From positions 1 to 50,941 of IMG/VR virus record IMGVR_UViG_3300009705_000022: 50,941 bases of DNA. One strand, 5' to 3'. Below the pieces are notes generated by a model. The model worked only from the letters and a program-made list of their open reading frames with translations. It was not told where the DNA came from and ran no database searches. Positions 41,257-48,196 of the stretch are shown here, piece by piece. The DNA is from a virus. Every line of letters begins with the position of its first letter. The stretch's first letter is position 1. The position numbers and the translations under genes are program-made.

Positions 41257-41709
41257 ATGTGGATAGCTTTAGAATTAGTGTTCCATTCGTACGGACCGGA
41301 TGAAATAGAACCAGGAACATTGTACATGAACCTGCTGTACGTTGGTACAGATAAAGAATTAGTTGAAGTGTTTGCACTAGACAAAAACACAGCTGATTTA
41401 GCAAATAAAAGATTAGTCAACATAGATGAATATGGTTATCCTGTTAGACCTTTCTTATTAAATGAAGAAGGTGTAGTGATAATACCACCAGATGAAATAG
41501 GCTGGTTTGATCACCCAAATGAACCTCAACTACAAGAATTTACTACTAAAGAGATGAATATTGTTATGAGAGATTTTGATGGGTTACTAGAAATATTTGT
41601 TGATGAAGATGAGTACGAGAAAGGTAAAATCGAACCAATATATGAACAGGAACTAGTTATCTTACGTGGGCTCAGCCCTGAAGAAGAAGAAGATGATGAA
41701 GTTCCATAA
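41257..41709 (+). CDS. Acidic hypothetical protein (150 aa)
   Basis: The ATG follows the zinc-ribbon stop by 1 bp. The N-terminal part is beta-rich (WIALELVFHSYGPDEIEPG, LYMNLLYVGTDKELVEVF). The middle has VVIIPPDEIGWFDHP, and the C-terminus ends in a Glu/Asp run (SPEEEEDDEVP). The acidic end may mimic DNA or bind a basic partner. No family recognised. Confidence 0.5.
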   Translation: MWIALELVFHSYGPDEIEPGTLYMNLLYVGTDKELVEVFALDKNTADLANKRLVNIDEYGYPVRPFLLNEEGVVIIPPDEIGWFDHPNEPQLQEFTTKEMNIVMRDFDGLLEIFVDEDEYEKGKIEPIYEQELVILRGLSPEEEEDDEVP

Positions 41710-41719
41710 AACTTAGACA

Positions 41720-41950
41720 ATGAGTAAAGAAACATTTTATGATTATCATTGCAGAAGTTGTGACGCAAGTTACATGAGTAATGATATGGAACAGAAATGC
41801 TTTTATTGTAATGCAAATGCATTAGAAATAGAGGTGAAGAGACCAGATATAGTTAGGATTAAGAAAAAAACGGCAGAACAAGAGCTAAACGAAGCACTTG
41901 ATGCAATGAAAGATCCTAACTATGATTGGGAAAGAGCAATAAATAAATAA
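41720..41950 (+). CDS. Zinc-ribbon small protein (76 aa)
   Basis: It has CRSC (about 11-14) and CFYC (about 28-31) pairs as in zinc ribbons, then a basic segment (KRPDIVRIKKKTAEQ) and a helical acidic end. It may be a small transcription or translation modulator. Separated by 10 bp from the preceding gene and followed by an AAATAAATAAAT leader for the next. Confidence 0.55.
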   Translation: MSKETFYDYHCRSCDASYMSNDMEQKCFYCNANALEIEVKRPDIVRIKKKTAEQELNEALDAMKDPNYDWERAINK

Positions 41951-41952
41951 AT

Positions 41953-42087
41953 ATGGAAGAAGAACTAAGCAACTGTTGTGGAGCATCAAGATGGTGTGAA
42001 ACAGATATATGCTCTGATTGTAAAGAACATGCAGAGTTTAACGAAGAACAAGAAGAACCAGACCCTTATTGGGAAAATACTATTTGA
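41953..42087 (+). CDS. Cys-rich acidic micro-protein (44 aa)
   Basis: ATG 41953 to TGA 42087, just after an AAATAAATAAAT leader. CC (8-9), C15, C20 and C23 form a compact Cys cluster; the rest is Glu-rich (EFNEEQEEPDPYWE). The cluster could hold one zinc. Function unknown. Confidence 0.5.
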   Translation: MEEELSNCCGASRWCETDICSDCKEHAEFNEEQEEPDPYWENTI

Positions 42088-42088
42088 T

Positions 42089-42214
42089 ATGATAATAAAA
42101 GGCAAAAATAAAATACTAAGAAGACAAGGCTTTCAAAGATGGATGCTTAAGATAAATAATAAATACGTTAAAGACGATAAACAAATGCTAGCAGCATATA
42201 AAAAAATCAAATAA
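42089..42214 (+). CDS. Small basic hypothetical protein (41 aa)
   Basis: I start it at ATG 42089, 1 bp after the preceding TGA, rather than at an in-frame ATG at 41978 that would overlap the whole Cys-rich gene. The product is strongly basic (IIKGKNKILRRQGFQRWMLKI, AAYKKIK), possibly nucleic-acid binding. Confidence 0.5.
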   Translation: MIIKGKNKILRRQGFQRWMLKINNKYVKDDKQMLAAYKKIK

Positions 42215-42216
42215 TT

Positions 42217-42786
42217 ATGGGAGTAGATATATACGGTAAAGAGCCTAAGCTAACAAGTAAGAAACCTGAAATGGATTGGGACAATGATGCACTCACAGAA
42301 GCAGATAAGAAAGCTTACTGGGAAGTGTTAGAAGACTGGGAAGATAAAAACCCTGGCTATTACTTTAGAAGTAACTGGTGGGGATGGAGACCAATTGTAA
42401 TGCTATGTGATGTAGCAGCACATAACCATAAATTAGATATAAAGACAGAGTCATGGATGGGTAATGATGGAATGGGCCCAGACACATGGGAAGAATGCAC
42501 TGCTCTAGCTGATGCTTTACAAGATCTTATTGATAAAGATGGATCTTTTGAAGAGGAAGAAGATGTAATCTATTGTAACATGGGTTCATGGAGCACTATG
42601 AATGGTGGAATAGTATCAGAAGATATAATAGAGGAACTTAATGAAGTATTACCTTATGGAAAAGTAACCATGACAGGTATAGTACGTGATGATGGTGTAT
42701 ATTATCCATCACATAGCTCACCTAAGTGGTTGATAGATCAATTTATTGTCTTCTTGAGGCATTGTGGTGGCTTTTCTGTTTGGTAA
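42217..42786 (+). CDS. Conserved phage protein of unknown function (189 aa)
   Basis: It begins MGVDIYGKEP and has YYFRSNWWGWRPIVML, a pattern (MGxDxYG, then FRxNxWxWRP) that I have seen in small conserved proteins of many phages, function unknown. The middle is acidic (FEEEEDVIYC) with a WSTMNGG turn; the C-terminus is hydrophobic/aromatic (WLIDQFIVFLRHCGGFSVW). It is the last gene before a good promoter. Confidence 0.55.
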   Translation: MGVDIYGKEPKLTSKKPEMDWDNDALTEADKKAYWEVLEDWEDKNPGYYFRSNWWGWRPIVMLCDVAAHNHKLDIKTESWMGNDGMGPDTWEECTALADALQDLIDKDGSFEEEEDVIYCNMGSWSTMNGGIVSEDIIEELNEVLPYGKVTMTGIVRDDGVYYPSHSSPKWLIDQFIVFLRHCGGFSVW

Positions 42787-42809
42787 TCTAATTAAATTTG
42801 TTATTTTTG
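42779..42809 (+). promoter_or_regulatory. Consensus Bacteroidetes promoter of the DNA polymerase operon
   Basis: TTTG (42779-42782), a spacer of exactly 19 bp, then TATTTTTG (42802-42809), a full match to TTTG-N19-TAnnTTTG. The first ATG downstream is at 42831, so transcription would start only about 15 bp before it. It overlaps the stop region of the preceding gene. Confidence 0.75.
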
Positions 42810-42830
42810 TAATATAATCACACAAACTTT

Positions 42831-43028
42831 ATGAAGTTTATAACCTTTCTAATTAGATGGATAAGTCAACAGCTGGCTATACCATTCTGGATAGTTGGAC
42901 ACATCCATTTATCTATCAATAACTTTCATGACCTATACGAAATAGCAAGTAGTATAGGTTTGCATATAATTGTAGGCATTGGATTCTATTTAGACTATAA
43001 AGACTATAAAAACCAACCAAATGAGTAG
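42831..43028 (+). CDS. Small membrane protein (65 aa)
   Basis: Two hydrophobic stretches are seen: FITFLIRWISQQLAIPFWIVG (in parts) and ASSIGLHIIVGIGFYLDY. The C-terminus is polar (KDYKNQPNE). It probably has one or two membrane helices. It is the first gene after the promoter and overlaps the zinc-finger gene by 8 bp. Confidence 0.5.
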   Translation: MKFITFLIRWISQQLAIPFWIVGHIHLSINNFHDLYEIASSIGLHIIVGIGFYLDYKDYKNQPNE

Positions 43029-43170
43029 ACCAAGCATTAAGTGTAGTAGATGTAATAAAACATTTACTGGAGGATTTGACTACAGAATGCATTTTGAAGA
43101 ACATATGGATGAGTGGTATGCATCAGAAGATAAAGATGAGTATATAAAAAGAACAACAAATGAAAATTAA
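43021..43170 (+). CDS. C2H2 zinc-finger protein (49 aa)
   Basis: ATG 43021 to TAA 43170. The motif C8-x2-C11-x12-H24-x3-H28 (KCSRCNKTFTGGFDYRMHF, then EEH) is the exact spacing of a classical C2H2 zinc finger including Phe between the Cys and His pairs. The remainder is acidic then basic. Single C2H2 fingers in bacteria and phages usually bind DNA or protein. It overlaps genes on both sides in the polymerase operon. Confidence 0.6.
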   Translation: MSRPSIKCSRCNKTFTGGFDYRMHFEEHMDEWYASEDKDEYIKRTTNEN

Positions 43171-43261
43171 ATTTAGATACAAAGTGGGAATATTTCTAAT
43201 CTATATACTATTTTCTATCATATACACAACAATCGATTTAATACAAATACTAATAAAATGA
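43160..43261 (+). CDS. Micro membrane protein (33 aa)
   Basis: ATG 43160 (10 bp before the previous stop) to TGA 43261, which overlaps the polymerase ATG (ATGA). A basic start (KIKFRYK) is followed by one hydrophobic helix (VGIFLIYILFSIIYTTI). It may be a single-pass protein or only a leader that couples translation to the polymerase. Confidence 0.45.
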   Translation: MKIKFRYKVGIFLIYILFSIIYTTIDLIQILIK

Positions 43262-45222
43262 TTGAGAACATAATTATATATGACATAGAAACTATGCAGG
43301 AGTGCTTCATAGTTGTATGTATGGAACCAGGGAAGACACCTAAGAGCTTTACAGTTAGTAAGTGGCAGAATCAACTAGATGCGTTTGTAAAGTACACAGA
43401 CATACATAAAGATGCACACTGGGTAGGTTATAACAACCTACGATTTGATGCACAAGTAGTGGAATGGGTTCTAAGAAACCATGAGCAGTGGCATGAAGGT
43501 ACTGGTCTAGAGATATGTGCAATGATAGCACAAAAGGCACAAGATGTTATACATGATGCTAACTATGATGTGTTTCCAGAGTATAGAGAGTGGGAGCTAT
43601 CGTTAAAGCAGCTTGATTTATTTAAGATACATCACTATGATAACAAGAACAGACGTGTAAGTCTGAAGAGGTTAGAGTTTGAGATGGATCTTGAGAACAT
43701 TGAAGAGATGCCTATACATCACACTAAGACAAACATGACTAATGAAGAGGTATACATGTCATTACAGTATTGTTTTAATGATGTTGATGCAACCTATGAG
43801 TTTTATAAAGTAACTATAGGGGAAACAGATCACCCACTGTATAAGGGTAACGATCAGATACAATTGAGACTAGATATACAAGAAGAGTTTGGTATCCAAT
43901 GTCTTAACTACTCTGATAGTAAGATAGGTGATGAGATAATCAAGAAGTACTACTGTCATGAGAAGAATATGGACATTAAAGAGCTTCCAAGAAAAGGTTA
44001 CTTCAGAAAGACTATTGCTATGAAGAACTGTATTGCACCATATGTTAAGTTTAAAACTGAACAGCTGCAAAAGTTCCTTATTAATATAAGAAAGATGAAC
44101 TTAGGTCTTCAAGATGACTTCAAAGAGCACATTAATTATCACGGTAATGTATATTCCTTTATGAGAGGTGGACTACATACCGAAAATAAACCAAGTGTGT
44201 TTGAAGCTGATGATGACTATGAGATCATTGACTGGGATGTGGCTAGTTACTATCCTGCAATTATAATTAACAATGCAAAGTATCCTGCACATTTAGGAAA
44301 AGAGTTTCTATTTGGTTACAAGCAGATGTTTGAGAAAAGACTTGAACTGAAAGCTAGTGGAAAGAAGGATGGAAAAACCAAAGGTATTGTTGGGGCTCTT
44401 AAACTTGCAGTAAACTCTGTCTATGGTAAATCATCAGACATGCTTTCATGGATCTATGATAGGCAGTTAACTATGTTCACTACTATAACTGGTGAGCTTA
44501 GCTTAATGATGCTTATTGAACTATATGAGATGAATGGCATTCACGTGATCTCTGCTAACACAGACGGTGTTACTATAAGAATTAAGAAAGAACTAATACC
44601 TAAGATGCATGAATTAAATGCAGAGTGGTCTGAGCTAACACAGTATATTTTGGAAAGAACAGACTACACAAAGATAATCTTTTCAACAGTTAATGATTAT
44701 TTAGCTATCATGCCTGATGGTTATGTCAAGAAGAAAGGAGATTTTCTTACAGACTTTGAACTACATAAGAACAAGTCTGCTAGGATTGTACCCATTGCTC
44801 TTGAGCAATACTATGTAAATAATATTCCAGTTAGGGATACTATAAAGCAGCATACTAATCTATTTGATTTCTGTATAAGAAAGAAGTCTTCTAAAGACTT
44901 TCACTTTGAAGGAGTCCATAGAACAACAAACAAAACTACTAAATATAATAAACTGATACGATACTATGTATCTAAGTCAGGTGAGAAGATATTTAAGGTG
45001 AGGAATGATGCATCAACTAGTAGAGCTGCTAAACGTTCACAAGCTGAAGCAGGTGAGTGGATTTGCACAGTATGTAACTATCTTAATAAACCAGAGGTAC
45101 TGGACAATGTAAATTATGAGTATTACATATTTAAGGCAGAGAAGTTAATAAAGAAAATAATGGCAGGTGGTAAAAGAGTTAAGACAGTTGTATCACCTAA
45201 TCAATTAAATTTATTTGTATGA
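43258..45222 (+). CDS. Family B DNA polymerase with 3'-5' exonuclease (654 aa)
   Basis: Exonuclease motifs: YDIET (D9, E11), VGYNNLRFD (D64) and YCFNDVD (Y171, D175). Polymerase motifs: A, DWDVASYYP (D325, D327); B, KLAVNSVYGK (K382-K391); C, SANTDGV (D436), where N434 replaces the usual first Asp of DTD. It is short for the family (the eukaryotic and T4 types are near 900 aa) and lacks an obvious primer-protein domain. crAss-like phages carry either PolB or PolA; this one is PolB. It synthesises the phage genome together with the helicases coded downstream. The start overlaps the micro membrane gene (ATGA). Confidence 0.9.
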   Translation: MIENIIIYDIETMQECFIVVCMEPGKTPKSFTVSKWQNQLDAFVKYTDIHKDAHWVGYNNLRFDAQVVEWVLRNHEQWHEGTGLEICAMIAQKAQDVIHDANYDVFPEYREWELSLKQLDLFKIHHYDNKNRRVSLKRLEFEMDLENIEEMPIHHTKTNMTNEEVYMSLQYCFNDVDATYEFYKVTIGETDHPLYKGNDQIQLRLDIQEEFGIQCLNYSDSKIGDEIIKKYYCHEKNMDIKELPRKGYFRKTIAMKNCIAPYVKFKTEQLQKFLINIRKMNLGLQDDFKEHINYHGNVYSFMRGGLHTENKPSVFEADDDYEIIDWDVASYYPAIIINNAKYPAHLGKEFLFGYKQMFEKRLELKASGKKDGKTKGIVGALKLAVNSVYGKSSDMLSWIYDRQLTMFTTITGELSLMMLIELYEMNGIHVISANTDGVTIRIKKELIPKMHELNAEWSELTQYILERTDYTKIIFSTVNDYLAIMPDGYVKKKGDFLTDFELHKNKSARIVPIALEQYYVNNIPVRDTIKQHTNLFDFCIRKKSSKDFHFEGVHRTTNKTTKYNKLIRYYVSKSGEKIFKVRNDASTSRAAKRSQAEAGEWICTVCNYLNKPEVLDNVNYEYYIFKAEKLIKKIMAGGKRVKTVVSPNQLNLFV

Positions 45223-45482
45223 AAAAGAAGGCAGAGATTAACAGAGGTAATATCATGAGACATTTAATGGAAAAACAGTTAGACATGATCGGTAAACGAT
45301 TAGTAGATACATTAGATGATGACAAGTGGTATTTTAACTGGACCATGACCAGTGATCAGCGTATAGAGTTTAATAAATATGCAATTAAAACCTTGAAAAA
45401 GGTGTTTAAGTTTAACAGTAATAAAGCAAAAGATTGTTTATCATGGTTTCATGAACAGTTTGGAGTAAGAATCAAAAATTAA
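45219..45482 (+). CDS. Hypothetical protein coupled to PolB (87 aa)
   Basis: Coupled to the polymerase stop by ATGA. It is helical and basic (KKKAEINRGNIMRHLMEKQ, KTLKKVFKFNSNKAKDCL) with a Trp-rich middle (DKWYFNWTMTSDQRI). It may be a polymerase accessory factor, judged by coupling only. Confidence 0.5.
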   Translation: MKKKAEINRGNIMRHLMEKQLDMIGKRLVDTLDDDKWYFNWTMTSDQRIEFNKYAIKTLKKVFKFNSNKAKDCLSWFHEQFGVRIKN

Positions 45483-45506
45483 TATTAACAATTAAATTAA
45501 ATAAAA

Positions 45507-45701
45507 ATGGAAATTAAAACAGTAATCAGCGTAGTAATGATTTTAGCATTAGCAGGAGGTATAGTATATGCTTTCTTTGGACCAGATGCAACTTATGCAC
45601 CGGATGAGAATGATGTAGTAGTACCAGTAAAGAAGAAGAAAAGAGGTAGAGGTAGACCAAAAGGATCTAAGAATAAGCCAAAGCTTAATACAGGTGTCTA
45701 A
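45507..45701 (+). CDS. Membrane-anchored AT-hook protein (64 aa)
   Basis: Residues 5-24 are a hydrophobic helix (TVISVVMILALAGGIVYAFF). An acidic/Pro linker follows (25-40), then KKKKRGRGRPKGSKNKP (42-58), containing the canonical AT-hook core RGRP with flanking basic residues. AT-hooks bind the minor groove of AT-rich DNA, which suits this genome. By the positive-inside rule the basic C-terminus should face the cytoplasm. The protein could tether phage DNA or the replisome to the membrane. Helix and hook are seen; tethering is inferred. Confidence 0.7.
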   Translation: MEIKTVISVVMILALAGGIVYAFFGPDATYAPDENDVVVPVKKKKRGRGRPKGSKNKPKLNTGV

Positions 45702-45912
45702 GTTAATTAACGAAGACTGGGAACATGCAGCATGCAACGATAACATGTATGCTGCAGAACGCCAGTACATAGCAGAACTAGAGTACCAGCAGTGGGAAGA
45801 AGAACAGGCTAAGAAAAAGAAGCCTATAATTATTAAAGTTATAAAACCAAAAAGAGATGAAGCTACACATAACTCCTCAACAATTCGAAGAGCTCATCAA
45901 AAAAAGCTATAG
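45694..45912 (+). CDS. Hypothetical protein with GTG start (72 aa)
   Basis: The frame opens with GTG at 45694, overlapping the AT-hook gene by 8 bp, and ends in TAG inside the next gene. It is acidic/aromatic (EDWEHAACNDNMY, YQQWEEEQAKKKKP) and then basic (IKVIKPKRDEA). A shorter form from the later ATG at about 45748 is possible. Overlap of 56 bp with the next gene makes the exact boundaries uncertain. Confidence 0.4.
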   Translation: MSKLINEDWEHAACNDNMYAAERQYIAELEYQQWEEEQAKKKKPIIIKVIKPKRDEATHNSSTIRRAHQKKL

Positions 45913-46480
45913 CTTAGATATAATATATTTACTAAAATTGATAGACTCAGAGTATGACGTTACACCTCTCTATGAGAATAGTATGCGTCTCTCTGCTATC
46001 TATCAGTCATTAATAAGAAAAGGTCTAATAGCAAAAGATGAACACCAACTTACAACAGTAGGTAAGGATCTCCTAGCGTTTGTAGGAGAAGATAAAACTA
46101 ATAATAAATTTGTAAAGAGAAAACCAAAAGCCACAGCGTTCGAAGAATGGTGGAAGCTGTATCCTGGTACTGATACTTTCACTTATAAAGGTAAGTCCTT
46201 TAAAGGTACTAGAGCTCTTCGTAAAGATAAGCAAGCATGTAAAATTAAATTCAATACAATATTAATGGAAGGTGATTACACATCTGATCAATTGATAAAA
46301 GCATTGGACTTTGAGATAATGCAAAAAGTAACTATGTCTTATACTACTGGAAGCAACAGGATAACATATCAGCAGAACAGTCTCACTTATCTCAATCAAA
46401 GAACATATGAAGCATATGTAGAACTGATAGAACAAGAAGGAGAGCAACCTGCAGAACCAACTGGCTCAACAGATATTTAA
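45857..46480 (+). CDS. Candidate helicase loader/replication initiation protein (207 aa)
   Basis: The N-terminal 75 residues look like a winged helix (FEELIKKSYSLDIIYLL, LSAIYQSLIRKGLIAKDEHQ, LTTVGKDLLAF). The C-terminal part (FEEWWKLYPGTDTF, TRALRKDKQACKIKF, ITYQQNSLTYLNQRTYEAY) resembles proteins I associate with phage genes next to a DnaB-type helicase, which act like helicase loaders. It ends 1 bp before the helicase ATG. Function inferred from position and style. Confidence 0.5.
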   Translation: MKLHITPQQFEELIKKSYSLDIIYLLKLIDSEYDVTPLYENSMRLSAIYQSLIRKGLIAKDEHQLTTVGKDLLAFVGEDKTNNKFVKRKPKATAFEEWWKLYPGTDTFTYKGKSFKGTRALRKDKQACKIKFNTILMEGDYTSDQLIKALDFEIMQKVTMSYTTGSNRITYQQNSLTYLNQRTYEAYVELIEQEGEQPAEPTGSTDI

Positions 46481-46481
46481 T

Positions 46482-47750
46482 ATGAAAAAGAAAAACAAGA
46501 CAATACTAGTAAAAGGAGAAAAGGTTAAATTTATACCTGCAACTGAATTCCAAGCTACATACCACTGGCAGAGGACAAATAAAGAAGGTCAATATATACC
46601 AGATCACATATGGGATAAAGGTGCATTTAAGAGAGCAAGAGATCAGAAAATAAAAGAGTTAACAGAAGATAAAAAAACAAAGAGAATGAGCTTTAAACTA
46701 TTAAAAGAGGAGGTAGACAAGGGTCTAGCTGGCAATAATGGTGGCATACCAATGGGTTTTGACAGACTAAACAGGTATGTAGGTATTAGACGGTCTATGT
46801 ACTACTTAATAGGTGGACTAACCGGTTCAGGTAAGACTAGTTTCATTGATGATGCGTTTGTTCTTAATCCAGTAGACTGGGCCTTATCTAAAGAAGGACA
46901 GAAGTCTGGTATAAAGGTGAAGGTGTGGTACAGATCTATGGAGCGTAGTCAGACTTATAAGCTAGCTAAGTGGACCTGCAGGAAGATCTTTCAAGAAGAA
47001 GGTGTTATCATTCCTGTTAACAAGTTATTAGGCTGGACAAGCAAGATGACTAAGGAGGAGCATGACCTGTTTCTTAAGTATGAGGATTATATGAATGAGC
47101 TAACTGAGATAGTAACTATTATCGATGGGCCAGAGAATCCTGTAGGTATAGCTAAAGAACTAAAGGCTTATGCATTAGAACGTGGAAAGATAGAGCAGAT
47201 AGATAAGTATAACAAGAGATACATACCTAATGATCCTACAGAGATAACACTAGTTGTGTTAGATCATATAGGTTTGCTAAAGACAACAAGTGCACAGCCT
47301 ACTAAGAAGCAAGCAATTGATAAGATGTCTGATGAGTTACGTTATGCACGTGATTTCTATGGTTACTCACCAGTAGTTGTTAGTCAGTTCAATCGATCTA
47401 TATCTAATCCTACTAGGATAAAGAATGGTGATGTTGAACCACAACTAGAAGATTTTGCAGACAGTTCTACTACTCAGAATGACTCTGATGTATGTATGGC
47501 ATTGTTTGACCCTATGAGATACAAGGTTGCAGACCCATCAGGTTATGACCTTAACAAGTTAAAAGATGACCATGGAGGTAAATACTTTAGAAGTCTTCGT
47601 GTTATCAAAAACAGTTATGGTGAGGATGATATTAGAATTGGTCTAGGTTTTCTAGGTCAAATTGGTATGTTCAAAGAATTACCTAAACGTATTTCTATTA
47701 CTGATGCAGACTATGCAGCTATTACTAACAAATCATACTTTTTACAATGA
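46482..47750 (+). CDS. DnaB-type replicative helicase, SF4 (422 aa)
   Basis: The RecA-type core has Walker A GGLTGSGKTS (111-120), Walker B TLVVLDHIGLL (D261) and VVVSQFNRS (298-306), the motif that contacts DNA and nucleotide in DnaB/Gp4 helicases. The N-terminal domain typical of bacterial DnaB is replaced by about 90 unrelated basic residues. No zinc-binding or TOPRIM primase domain is fused, and none is seen elsewhere in the window. It unwinds DNA ahead of PolB. The stop overlaps the nucleotidyltransferase start (ATGA). Confidence 0.8.
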   Translation: MKKKNKTILVKGEKVKFIPATEFQATYHWQRTNKEGQYIPDHIWDKGAFKRARDQKIKELTEDKKTKRMSFKLLKEEVDKGLAGNNGGIPMGFDRLNRYVGIRRSMYYLIGGLTGSGKTSFIDDAFVLNPVDWALSKEGQKSGIKVKVWYRSMERSQTYKLAKWTCRKIFQEEGVIIPVNKLLGWTSKMTKEEHDLFLKYEDYMNELTEIVTIIDGPENPVGIAKELKAYALERGKIEQIDKYNKRYIPNDPTEITLVVLDHIGLLKTTSAQPTKKQAIDKMSDELRYARDFYGYSPVVVSQFNRSISNPTRIKNGDVEPQLEDFADSSTTQNDSDVCMALFDPMRYKVADPSGYDLNKLKDDHGGKYFRSLRVIKNSYGEDDIRIGLGFLGQIGMFKELPKRISITDADYAAITNKSYFLQ

Positions 47751-48196
47751 TAACAGGAACAGGATTTACAGCAGGTAACTTTGACTTGCTACACCCAGGA
47801 TACATATACACATTTGAGGAAGCTAAGAAACACTGCAGTAGATTTGTAGTGTTATTACAGCGTGATCCATCGTTGCACAGGAAGTCAAAGTATAAACCTG
47901 TGCTGTCATTACATGAACGTTACAAAGCCTTGAAGGCCATACGTTACATTGATGAAGTGTATACATACCAGACAGAAGACGAGCTCTATCATCTTATACA
48001 ATGGATTAACCCTGATGTAAGAATACTAGGAGAAGATTATGTGTGGGAGGGAAAAGACGGTAAGCCTAAAGAGTTTACTGGTGATGATTTAGATATCAAA
48101 GTAATATATACAACCAGATCTCATGACTGGTCCACTACTAAGATAAAAGATTTAATAACAGCACAAACCAATAAACAAAATGACAATAAGAGATAA
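47747..48196 (+). CDS. Cytidylyltransferase-like nucleotidyltransferase (149 aa)
   Basis: The family signature GTGFTAGNFDLLHPGYI (4-20) corresponds to GxFDxxHxGH of TagD/RfaE-type enzymes, with HPGY here in place of HxGH. Further matches are YKALKAIRYIDEVYTY, INPDVRILGEDY (the region before the catalytic segment) and RSHDWSTTKIKDLI, equal to the ISTTxI motif. These enzymes join CTP or ATP to a sugar- or glycerol-phosphate. Within a replication operon it may make a modified nucleotide or activate a lipid/sugar precursor. The Tyr for second His change could lower activity. Confidence 0.7.
   Translation: MITGTGFTAGNFDLLHPGYIYTFEEAKKHCSRFVVLLQRDPSLHRKSKYKPVLSLHERYKALKAIRYIDEVYTYQTEDELYHLIQWINPDVRILGEDYVWEGKDGKPKEFTGDDLDIKVIYTTRSHDWSTTKIKDLITAQTNKQNDNKR

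Noticed and set aside
41978-42214. 78-codon version of the small basic gene
   Set aside because: It would overlap the whole Cys-rich 44-aa gene; the ATG at 42089 directly after that gene's stop fits better.
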